A model generated the notes under the pieces. That model did no database searches, was not told the origin of the DNA, and saw only the letters and a program-made list of their open reading frames with translations. A DNA stretch of 31,976 nucleotides from Phoronis ovalis. Its lineage: Eukaryota; Phoronida; Phoronidae. How positions within the stretch are numbered: position 1 is the stretch's first letter; every line of letters starts with the position of its first letter. The position numbers and the translations under genes are program-made. Location of the stretch: positions 1-31,976 of the forward strand of contig JAOXYB010025513.1 in assembly GCA_028565635.1 (NCBI GenBank), given 5' to 3'. Of the stretch, positions 22,447 through 31,976 are shown piece by piece.

Positions 22447-23544
22447 TCAGTCACTATTACCACTACCTGTACTATCACAAGAATCTCCAGTAGAGTTTCT
22501 TTTCCTTCGCTTTAGTGGCGACACTGGCTTTTGTTTCAGTTTGTGTTTTTCAGGTATTCTTATTTCATTGGCAGTGTCATTAAATTCTTTCTTCTTTTCA
22601 TGGGGCGATGTTACCAGTAGATATGAAAGTACATTAGATCCATCAAAACTGTATCCATGGTTACCACTGTATAGGATTAATGCAGCTTGGATGGATAACA
22701 CACGTTCATGGTTCTTTGCACCATCAAATAAATCCCAGTAAATGCTATGTTCCCAAAGATGTTTTGTGAAACAAACTCGACTTTTGTACAGTTTCCCTAA
22801 AAAGAAAATTACTAGTGTTAGAAATAGTACAATTACTGGCAAAATATCCAATATTAAATCAATTTTAATGTAATCCAGCACAAATACAATATATAAATAT
22901 GAATGAAAGTATTTTCTTTAATAAGTGTTGCTTCTATTAGAGAAATATGCAAGAAACCACATAAATACACATGACCTACTTTAAGTAGGTCAAATTTTAT
23001 CAATGGACAACGCTCATTATTATTCATAGACCATGTGCTTGTTCAGGAAAAAAATGTTTAAAATATTAATCAAAAATAATGTGTACCGTGACACTTTATA
23101 AGAAATAATGCTTTCAGTAAAAAGAAACAAAATACACGTACAAATATATAATCTGACGCGTGCCGCAAAGTATTTATGTAGTTTCGGCGAAAAATTTCCT
23201 AGAATTCAAACAAAGAATGTAGAAATTTAAATGGCCACACGCATGGCCGCCTACAAAAACAACCAAATGGTATCATGATTTTTGTAACAACATTTACATG
23301 TGACAGCATGAAAATTGTGCAGTACATTTAAATAGTGTTTCTATTTTTACCTACCACATATACTGCAATTAATTCCCCCTTCGTAATCGTCACAATTCTT
23401 CAAAACATTGATGACTCCTTCAAGCTCCAGGGCTTTATGACCTGTAGGATTTGTACCGTCTAGACGGCTCGAATCTAATCTTGTGCGCTTAATTCTTGTC
23501 AAAAATTCTCCGTCACTACCAGCTAGATCATCAACCATTGCCAT
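22447..23544 (-). CDS. Single C2H2 zinc-finger protein (two exons)
   Basis: Exon 1 is 23544-23355, starting at an ATG that reads MAMVDDLAG; an in-frame stop lies just upstream. Exon 2 is 22796-22447, ending in TGA. The splice joins TGT-G to GG-AAA and completes a classical C2H2 finger that neither exon shows alone: C-S-I-C, 12 residues, then H-L-W-E-H (C-x2-C-x12-H-x3-H). The predicted protein has about 179 residues: an acidic N-terminus, the finger (about 61-81), a helical segment with IYWDLFDGAKNHERVLSIQ, then a basic tail with PLKRRKRNS, a likely nuclear localisation signal. The KHLWEH...HERVLSIQAALIL pattern resembles, from memory, a conserved eukaryotic C2H2 family of unknown function also found in fungi, so a nuclear role is inferred. 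The gene is divergent from GTPBP4. Confidence 0.75.
22797..23354 (-). other. Intron of the zinc-finger gene
   Basis: This 558-nt GT-AG intron (minus-strand donor GTAGGT at 23354, acceptor TTTTCTTTTTAG ending at 22797) interrupts the zinc finger between its Cys pair and His pair. No other feature is seen in it. Confidence 0.75.
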
Positions 23545-24362
23545 CCCGATAACTTGGGATTTCAAATATAGTTGCTAACTATCTTTTCAAGATTTTTTCT
23601 TCCCAGAAGCCGGTATGTTTTGGCTAACTATCCAGATCTTATTATTCACACTTAATCTACTTTACGATGCTCGACCAATCATATCGCAAGAATTCCTTTC
23701 ATCAAGCCGGTGAGTTCACAAATATGGTATCACGTGGTACAATTCGCGGGAAATGGGTTATCATTGCGCATGTCATCGTATTTTTTCGCGCTCTTTCTTA
23801 ATAGGCCCTCCTTAAAAATATTTTTACAATGTGGCTATTTGCCGGTGTCTGGACTTTTATTCATTTTGCCAGAAATTTTGCTTCATTTGCAACACTATTT
23901 GGGTTTAATACATCATATATATTTTTTTTTGACTCAGGACAGTAATGTTTTACATCGTTAAAATTTAATTTGGAATATGTATCAAGCTTATATCTTGCAT
24001 ACGCAAACATGTTTATCTCTTGCATACGGGGATAACTTAGTAATTAAATTTTGTTTGAAGGTGTCGATACTCCGAGAAATAACTTATTTTATTTAGTTTG
24101 AAAACTGTGAAACTTATTGCACCATGTGTTCCGTCTTAAATCCAGGTTCTTATAAAAAGAAACAAATTTTAAGGAAGTTTACAAGAAAATAATAAATATG
24201 TATTCAACTATTGAAAAATTCTATCAAAAACTTCAGTTTACAGGTCAGTCTAGACTAATGTTAGTCGGCTCTGTAATTTAAGATAATAATGAGTAAATTT
24301 TATTATAAAAAATAATTTTCCTAAAAAAGTCATTCAAAAGATTTGTCTAAAAATTTAATGTA

Positions 24363-24433
24363 AAGGAGAAAATAATCCGGCAGTCTTAACTTTGAAATTT
24401 GAAGGAGAAAAATATATGGCAGTCCTAGCTTTA
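24363..24433. repeat. Imperfect 32-bp direct repeat, period 39
   Basis: Two copies (24363-24394 and 24402-24433) share AAGGAGAAAA, then GGCAGTC-TA and a CTTT end. They lie in the divergent intergenic region and could be a small duplication. Confidence 0.6.
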
Positions 24434-24708
24434 TATAGTTAGAAACATAAATAAATTTTAGAAACATATACAATGGACCACATAAACATATGATACATTG
24501 TAAACAGCTTTTGCGGGCAAAATTGCAGAGAGCTTACCCGGAGCTTACCAGTTTATTCTAGCAACTGTTTTATGTATTTTAGTGCTATAATGCATTTATT
24601 AAAAAACTCCAATCAATGTTTCTAACGACTGATGTCAGTCTAAGGTCAGTCAAGTGGAAAGCTGATCGGTTTATGGTGCGACTCCCAGATGGCGCAATGA
24701 AAGATTGT

Positions 24709-24725
24709 AACCGGAAAAGGAAGTG
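24709..24725 (+). promoter_or_regulatory. Paired ETS-type sites upstream of GTPBP4
   Basis: ACCGGAAAAGGAAGTG contains two GGAA cores in tandem (CCGGAA and AGGAAGTG), the consensus bound by ETS/GABP factors. It lies 50-70 nt before the GTPBP4 start codon, the usual place for such sites in TATA-less housekeeping promoters for ribosome biogenesis and mitochondrial genes. The assignment rests on motif and position only. Confidence 0.4.
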
Positions 24726-24776
24726 CGCAAAAAAGAAGTGCATAGACAGTCCATGTGGATAAAGCAATCAGTCGAC

Positions 24777-27700
24777 ATGGCACACTACAATTTCAAGAAA
24801 ATTACTACTGTTCCAACAGCAAAGGTATGTGTTTACAAATTTTGAGTGAATATTCAGTTTCATTAGCTATCTGACTAAACGGAATCTCATATTCCTTTTA
24901 TCATTTTTTAAAATTTTGATGGTTTTCGATGATATTATAATTGTCAATTGTGAAATCGAATTACAAATATTAGTCCATATTACCATATATCTGAAATTTA
25001 ATGTTAGTATCATATATTTCAGGATTTTGTGGATATTGTTTTGTCCAAGACACAAAGGAAGACACCAACAGTTGTACATAAGCAGTATAAAATTTCTAGG
25101 ATTAGAAATTTTTACATGAGAAAAATCAAATACACGCAACAGAATTATCATGATAAATTATCACAGATTCTTACAGATTTTCCAAAGTTAGAGGTTAGTG
25201 GGAGTGTCACTAAACTGTTCACCTCATTGATAGGTTGAGGCTTGCCTAAAACTAAAAAGGTTGAAACTGCAGTCCTTGATGTCACTTTCGTAACTATTTC
25301 AGATACAAGCTTTTTAGGATGTTTGTCAAGCCTCATACATCATATTTACAAATCAATAAAGCTTGAAGTCACACAAGAGTTTGGCTACTTTTGATGAAAA
25401 AAAAATCATATATTAACTCTGTGTAAATGTGCTTATTTCAACTGTACGTAAAGCGAGTATTGTAATTTTAATTGTAGGCATGCAATTGAATCTTTTTACA
25501 GCATACATGGGTAATTTAATTTTTCTGCTATGTTAGCTTTTGGCACTGTAATGCGTGTGTTAGTGATACTTTTATGTGAGCAAATTTATTTGTTAAGTTC
25601 ACTTTGTAGGACATCCATCCCTTTTATGCCGATTTGTTAAATGTGTTATATGACAAAGATCATTATAAACTGGCTCTTGGACAGATAAATACAGCAAGAC
25701 ATCTCATTGACAAGTAAGTTATCATTTATTGATTAAATTGTAATGTCTAGAGCTCTTTGTAAACCTGTTCTTTGACACAACTATATTATATTATCCAACA
25801 TAGGCAAATTACATGTATCTCAAACTGGGAAAAAATGAGAAATCAACAAAAAGAAAAAATTGTATAATTACCCAGTAATTCATGTCTAGAATCTAACATA
25901 AGTGATTATATGAACTATCTTCTCCTGTTTTAATGTGAACAAATTCAAATTTACATACGCAATTAGGTTCTAATGATATGTTTTGAGTTATGTGAGTCTA
26001 TGTGTCAGAGTTTGTATGTATGGAGTGTATCTAGGACGCTTTGAAAACTATCTTTTCAGTGTTGCCAAAGATTATGTTCGACTGATGAAATATGGTGATT
26101 CATTATACAGATGCAAATGTTTAAAAAAGGCTGCACTTGGCAGGTAGGATTCAATTTTTTTCCCGAGCTAAATTCTCCGTATGCATTCCTGGGAAGTAAT
26201 CTATTTAGTATTAGATAACAGCTTAAAGTCTTGTATATGTGCCAGCAAGAAAGAGAAGAGTAATTAAAGTTATTTCCAAAGAACAATGTATCCACTACAA
26301 ATATCCTTGTTCCGGAACAAACAGCCTAAAGCTAAACCAAGTTTCTTAGCCTACCTTATAAAATGTATTTTTTTCTTGACACTACTTTTGTAGAATGTGT
26401 ACAATTATGAGGAGGCAGGGACAGAGTTTATCGTACTTGGAGCAAGTCCGACAGCATCTTTCGCGTCTTCCTTCTATTGATCCTAACACTAGAACTCTGC
26501 TAATATGTGGCTTTCCTAATGTAGGCAAATCCAGCTTTATTAACAAGGTAGGTGTGTCAATGAAATCTAATTTAAATACATGTAAATTGATATTAAATAC
26601 ACATGGTAATATTTTTGTTCATCCTTAGATTAAGTAATAATGTAGGATCTGCCTCTGGTTTCTTTGTTTTCACTATTATAATGTTGTTTTTCTCAAGGCT
26701 TAGTGGTAAATCTAACCAGTTCTTTCTGGTTGAATTTGGTGCAAAACTTCATTTTATGAAAAATATTTCATTGAATTGTTTGAATCCAAAACAGATGATC
26801 AAAATTTTGTTTCATAGATCTTATTATACCAAGAGGGAGAGTCATGGTTCTCTTTTAGTTTATGAGTGATCATTTTCGGTCAGATTTCCAATTTAGATTT
26901 GAATCTATCCTAGGTCTGCCAACGATAAGATATATTATTAGCATGATGGTACTGTGTCAAAGATGAATAATTCGTAATGATGTATGCTGTTTACACTTTT
27001 TTGATGAATTTAATTTTAGATAACTAGAGCTGATGTGGAGGTCCAGCCATATGCATTCACCACAAAGTCACTTTATGTTGGTCATACAGACTACAGGTAT
27101 CTTCGCTGGCAAGTTATTGATACCCCTGGTATATTGGATCATTCACTAGAAGAGAGAAACACTATTGAGATGCAAGCTATTACTGCTTTAGCACACATTC
27201 GTGCTGCAATATTGTATGTTATGGACACGTCAGAACAGTGTGGTCATACAATACCTGAACAGGTAATTACAGTATTCATTCTTTAATAACAGTTGTCAAA
27301 ATACCAGAGGTGTGTAACTCTTTAAACAAGATAAAACTTGTTAAGTAGTGTAAGATTATAGTCCCAAAGTTGTGCAACATTTTTATTTTTGATATATTTT
27401 TTGTATTAACAGTTTTCCCTCTTGATTTGTGTACCATAAGTAGGGTTTTTTGTTATAATGTGACATGAATCTAGACTGGTGTATGTTTCTTATTTGCAGC
27501 TTTTTGTGAGTAGTAAAGGACACTTTAAATGCTACTGTTGCTCCACTATGTCATTCTTGCATGAAACTTTACTATACAGTTAAGCTATACCTACCATAAC
27601 GATTATTTTTACTGGATCAACATCTGTATTTATACCATTAAAGGAATTGTTTTATAATAGTCATACATGATCTCTGTTTTCAGGTGGCATTATTTAAAAG

Positions 27701-30700
27701 TATTCGACCACTGTTTGCCAACAAGCCACTATTGATCTGTGCAAATAAAATAGATGTTGTTACGATGGATGAATTAAGTGACGAGTACAAGGTACATGTC
27801 ATGTTTGTTAACATTTATTTGCTGATATGTTCAATTGTCTTGCTTTTCAATTTTGAAGCTAAAAATCTATCCAACAAAAGAATATGAATATTTGTAAATA
27901 TCCTTGCTTCATGTGCTGTAACTGCTCACTAAGATTATATGTTTTGATGGTGACATAACGTTTATGCCTACTTCTCCACTTTAGCTGTTATGTGGCGTAT
28001 CACTACATTATTATGTAAAAAGCGTATTATGTTCCATAACTATCATTCTAATTCACGTTGAATATTTAATTAAATTTAAATTGACTAAAAGAAATTCACA
28101 ATCAAAACTCTGTATGTCGTTTTCAAAATTTTGATCTATGATAGTGACCTGTGGTGGAAATCATCCCATTTTAATCATATGGTTTAGGAAATACAATCAT
28201 TAACTGTTTATTAACTGCCATATTGAATTCAATCAGATGCTTGTGTAGTATTTATCCCTCACATCAAATTGTGTATATAAAATGCCCACATGTGTCTCTG
28301 GTGTTCAAATTATATTATTTATTCCACAGGGATGGAGATAAATATTTGAAATTTGGCACATTTGCGGATATGACATGGACAGTTGTTCTTATTATACTTT
28401 AAGGGATATATTTTTATTTGTGTGCTCCTTAGATAACAATAATACCGAATTTTAGTAAGAAAAACACATTGATAATCATCTTAAATCCACCCTATTAAAT
28501 ATGTACATTAGGAACACAACTAAATTTTAAGCTGTACAGCATCTTCACATCTGATGTAAAAATTGCATCCTTGTATTTGTTATTTAAATTCATAATTTGA
28601 AGAGGGAATAAGAAAACTTAGCACAAGGTAAACAAATTCAGAAAAAAGTTAGTGATTATAGAGTGAAGGAAGATATTGACCTGCTGTCAAACAGTAATCT
28701 CAAAATAAATTTATCAGCCATTTGTTAATTTCATTTAATTATGTTTTGGTTTACTACAGTAACTTCTTGGGCATGGGGTAATGTTTTAATATATAAGGGT
28801 TTTCAATTTTGGTGTGCACTCCACATTATTTAAATATACCATGTGCATAATTTCAGAAAATCTTTGAAGATTTTCAAGAGGAGGGAATACCAGTTATTCC
28901 GATGAGTACACTTACAGAAGAAGGAGTCATGAATGTAAAGACAGAAGCTTGTGATCGGCTACTCGCCCACAGAGTAGATGCTAAAATGAAAGGAAAGAAG
29001 GTCAATGATGTACTGAATAGGCTCCGTTTGGCTATACCTGAAAAAAGAGACACTAAGGTATTGTGTTTTTGGTTAACACAATTCTCATAACCTAGTTTTT
29101 TTCTTTTTAGTAACACAGCGCAACTTCAGCAATATCTAAAATGTCTCCCTCTGTCAACAATCTGTCATGCTGGAGACCATTCAAATATGTGAAGGTACAT
29201 TATGAGAACATGTGGCATACCACATAACAACGATTTAAAGATAATAATTGAAATCATTATTTCATTTTATTTGTGGTCTGTGGTGTGATACGAATGCTTT
29301 AGCATCTGACATCCAGTGTACTTATAATATTAAAAGTACAAATACATCAAGTTAGAAATTGTTAAATACCTTTATTGTGTGTCAGGCTACTTTTAAGGTA
29401 GTATGGTTATAATTTATGTATATAGCTATAAAAAAGTCAGTGTTATATTTTATTAGTTATAAATCCATTATAAATTACAGGTAAGATCACCTTGCATACC
29501 AGAAGCTGTTTTGATAAAACGTCAGTCTATGCAAACATCGCAGAAAAAGAAACTTGAAAGAGATATAGAACAAGAATTAGGAGATGATTATATTCTTGAT
29601 CTGCAAAGTAAGTGTAAAAATCTATTGATTAGAAAAGTTACACATTTCTCACTGAGGAAAGAAGACACATGTAAATCCTTTAGTTCAACGCTTCCTTGTT
29701 ATAAACTGTTCATGCTATGAACAGAAGTAGGACATTTTTGTTTTTGTTTAAACTGCTGCTAGGGACATTTATTTAATGAATGATATGAACAAACCATCAC
29801 CTTCCTTATACAGGTAAGTATGTGACTAGTCTTTGGTGTAATGCTTCCAGCAGGATATCAACTATTATGAATCCTTAGAATTATGTATGGTATTTATCAT
29901 TTAGTGTTTTCAATGTTTATTAAGCATTGCTAATGAGCTTTCTTTTTTGTTTCCAGAGAACTGGGATCTGAAAAACAAAGATGAGAAGTATGATATAATA
30001 CCCGAAATTTGGAATAGCAAAAATGTTGCAGATTTTGTTGACCCAGATATTATTGAGGTAAAATTCTTTCTTATAGCAGCTTCATTTATGCAGGCATTTT
30101 CATAGATCATCACCTAGTATGTTTTACAGTATTTTTTAAACCTAGGCTTGATTATGTTCAGTTTTCTTTCACTTCTTGGCCAGCTTTAGTCAGTATAATG
30201 CTGTACAATTCAACACATTTGAAAATATGTTTTGTCGTTGGCATCAAATTCTCTCAGTTTAGGTCACACTAAAAATAAAAGTTGTTTAACGGGCAAAAAC
30301 CCTCAAAAACGGAGTCGGTGAATCAGTTTTTATTTATAAAAAAAGTGTTTAACAGACGAAAGCCCTTAAAAACCAAGTCGGTCGAACTTTTTTTTAGTGT
30401 TAAAAGAAAAGAAAACATATTTTGAATCAGATAACACCACGAGAATTTGGGTTTTCATGTTTTCTGATTTTTTTACAAGAAAATAGTTTAAAAAATATTA
30501 AAATGCCGATATTTGAAGCGGTGGGGCCTGTTAAACAAATTTAAAAAATTTGAATTAGTTGCGCCCTTTAATCAAGTTTTTTTGGGGTCTCGCCTTTATT
30601 TTTTTTAAATGGAAAGTATTTAATATGTTGTTTTGTGCTGAAAACTGAATTACACATTGGTCATATTTTCACTTGTTATGTTGAAAGTTGAAACAAGAGA

Positions 30701-31571
30701 AATTAACAATTATTATTGCCAGCCTAACACACACAGTCTAAGGGCAAGATGAAAAATTCCTTTGTTTATTAAAGAATAAATTTTATCATTGCTTTATCAT
30801 AAATTGCAGAAACTGGAAGAACTTGAGAAAGAGGAGGGACTTCGTGAAGCAGCAGGAGCATACGACTCTGATATGAGTGAAGAAGATGAAGAAATGCAGG
30901 GAATAAGAAAAACAGCTAGAAAGTTAGTATAATTTACATATTAAAACAAATGCTTAATAGGAGACTAATTTTAAATTTTTGACACAACCAATCAGAGAAC
31001 AGTAATCTTGTGTGTAACATGCCTGCATTCCAATTGTCCAGTTTTTCACACTATTTGTGATCTTTACTTTCAGAATTCGGGAAAAGAGAAAAATTATGAT
31101 AATAGAGTCGAGAGAAAAACGTAAGGTGGAGAAGCCACGATTGCCTAGAACAGCTAAAAAGGTTGAGAAGAAACGTCTTGAATCAGAAATGGAAGAATTG
31201 GGTGTTGAATTTGATGACAAAGATGGGGTATTTATATGTCTTGCAATACATAGTAGTATTTCCATATAACAACATAATAACTATTTTGTGGACGAGTCTG
31301 CGGGGACTTTTTCCAAAATACTGATTGTCTTTTCACTAGGATTTTAACACAAAACCTATTTTACATAGACATGTAATTGGAAACAAATGGTACATGAACA
31401 TTATTGGTTTGATATAAATGTTTTCAATCTTTGCAGACACATTATGCAAAAACTAGATCCAGAAGTACAAGCCGAAAACCACTAAAACGGAAGCGTGAGG
31501 ATTCTGTAACGGGTCAGGTTAGAAGTTCCTCTACGACTCCTAGAGACAAGTCAGGTGTACGAGATGCAAAG
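24777..31571 (+). CDS. GTPBP4: GTP-binding protein 4 / nucleolar GTP-binding protein 1 (3'-partial, 13 exons)
   Basis: Exons: 24777-24824, 25023-25193, 25610-25713, 26060-26143, 26394-26547, 27020-27262, 27684-27791, 28857-29057, 29481-29607, 29957-30057, 30810-30922, 31074-31227, 31437-31571. All phases agree. They give 581 residues, against about 634 in the human protein, so the last exon(s) lie to the right. It starts [20 protein letters not shown], the typical NOG1 N-terminus. GTPase motifs: G1 GFPNVGKS (about 175-182), FTTK in the switch I area, G3 DTPG (221-224), G4 NKID (289-292). The NOG1 C-terminal signature (YDIIPEIW, then ADFVDPDI) and a Lys/Arg-rich tail (KPLKRKRED, nucleolar targeting) follow. 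NOG1 is an Obg/TRAFAC-class GTPase that binds nucleolar and cytoplasmic pre-60S ribosomes and holds the tunnel exit during assembly. The start ATG (GTCGACATGG) is the first in frame. Confidence 0.97.
24825..31436 (+). other. Introns of GTPBP4
   Basis: The 12 introns run from about 150 to 1,065 bp (longest 27792-28856, then 30058-30809), all GT-AG and AT-rich. The intron between exons 5 and 6 (26548-27019) follows the G1 loop directly. Open frames in the introns, such as 26603-26869, are not coding. A repeat pair in 30284-30386 is listed separately. Confidence 0.85.
30284..30386. repeat. 39-bp direct repeat pair in GTPBP4 intron 10
   Basis: Copies at 30284-30322 and 30347-30385 share GTTTAAC-G-C-AAA-CCCT and AAAAAC then AGTCGGT, and differ by several substitutions. 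Further on, 30522-30541 carries a partly inverted match (GGGGCCTGTTAAAC). Together these look like an eroded transposon (MITE-like) fragment spanning about 30260-30600. Confidence 0.55.
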
Positions 31572-31976
31572 GTAAGCTCTGAGAAAATTGCATAGTTGGA
31601 GATTTTTGTGCCTATTTGATAAGAGATAATTCTTAGCAATACACGATTCTACACTAAGGCTGTTATTTCCAGTGCAGAGTAACTGCTAATCACATTCATT
31701 TCATACACAGTTAAAATTAGCATACTTGTAATTTTTCATCATAGTACAATGTTTGAAGCTATATTACCTGACAACAGCAAGTGAACAAAGGTAACAGTGT
31801 GTATATATACAACACCGTTCCTAAAGGCTCCTCAATAAAAAAATATGAGGGGGGAACCTATTCCAGTAATTACATAGGGAGTGGGGGTTATGAAAAACTT
31901 TGGTATTGGTGAGCTAATTTTTATGCCCATCCACCATAGTGAAATGGGCATATTGTCGTAGTGTAGGCGTTGTCGT
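31572..31976. other. GTPBP4 intron 13 start and a repeat fragment
   Basis: After exon 13 the donor is good (AAG/GTAAGC) and the rest of the window is non-coding. The last exon(s), encoding about 50 residues of basic tail, must lie further right. The final 60 bp hold the hairpin repeat listed separately. Confidence 0.7.
31922..31952. repeat. Hairpin TATGCCCAT-(13 nt)-ATGGGCATA, dispersed-repeat terminus
   Basis: A perfect 9-bp inverted repeat (31922-31930 and 31944-31952) with a 13-nt loop is followed by a TTGTCG-type GT/GTC-rich tract that continues past the window edge. Similar TATGCCC...GGGCATAT hairpins followed by GTC-rich tracts are, from memory, common ends of dispersed repeats in bivalve genomes. 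The element is cut by the window end. Confidence 0.5.

Larger units (their letters stand above)
23545..24776. promoter_or_regulatory. Divergent promoter region, zinc-finger gene / GTPBP4
   Basis: About 1.2 kb separates the two divergent start codons. On the zinc-finger side a CCAAT box lies at 23674-23678 in a locally GC- and CpG-richer patch (about 23600-23800). On the GTPBP4 side an ETS-like pair lies about 60 nt before the ATG. The middle (23950-24500) is AT-rich, with short direct repeats and no gene. No TATA box at a convincing distance was found. Confidence 0.45.

Noticed and set aside
22797-22881. Hydrophobic N-terminal stretch in the minus-strand open frame covering zinc-finger exon 2
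   Set aside because: It lies upstream of a clear splice acceptor (TTTTCTTTTTAG ending at 22797) and is intron; splicing to exon 1 completes a C2H2 finger instead.
26603-26869. 88-codon open frame in GTPBP4
   Set aside because: It sits in the intron following the G1 loop; exons 5 and 6 join in frame to give the conserved NOG1 sequence.

Overview
The window looks like AT-rich nuclear DNA of an invertebrate animal. Genes are cut into many short exons by GT-AG introns, mostly 150-1,200 bp, and one gene is clearly an animal/eukaryotic GTPBP4 (NOG1). A mollusc, perhaps a bivalve, is my best guess. It rests on gene style and on a GGGCATA-type hairpin repeat at the right end that recalls molluscan dispersed repeats, so the lineage is low confidence. 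I saw no bacterial, phage, CRISPR or RNA-gene signatures.

Layout. (1) 443-19432, plus strand: 30 consecutive exons, all phase-compatible, encode the last 2,843 residues of a giant single-pass membrane protein; its 5' end lies left of the window. In order it has a Cys-rich GCC2/GCC3-like ectodomain, a more globular ectodomain, one transmembrane helix (exon 6), an intracellular run of DP-x-TG-x-x-x-P-I repeats (exons 10-14), about 1,250 residues of charged coiled coil with a recurring L-x-x-K-L-x-x-R-R motif (exons 15-25), a compact conserved-looking C-terminal domain (exons 26-27) and a closing coiled coil. I do not recognise a named family. This is the best candidate here for an undescribed system. 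(2) 19433-21121: no gene; 3' UTR and intergenic sequence. (3) 21122-23544, minus strand: a small C2H2 zinc-finger gene. Its two clear exons end at a TGA, but downstream phase-compatible exons plus a nearby AATAAA suggest an isoform with a C-terminal membrane anchor. (4) 23545-24776: divergent promoter region with CCAAT and ETS-type sites. (5) 24777-31571 and beyond, plus strand: GTPBP4, 13 exons covering about 581 residues, with the C-terminal end outside the window.

The three genes do not form an obvious pathway. GTPBP4 is a housekeeping gene for 60S ribosome biogenesis and shares a roughly 1.2 kb head-to-head intergenic region with the zinc-finger gene. The giant gene is independent and is convergent (tail to tail) with the zinc-finger gene. 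Introns carry a compound microsatellite, a degenerate minisatellite and several short direct or inverted repeats. Exon boundaries were set by eye from splice consensus and reading phase; no alignment was run.
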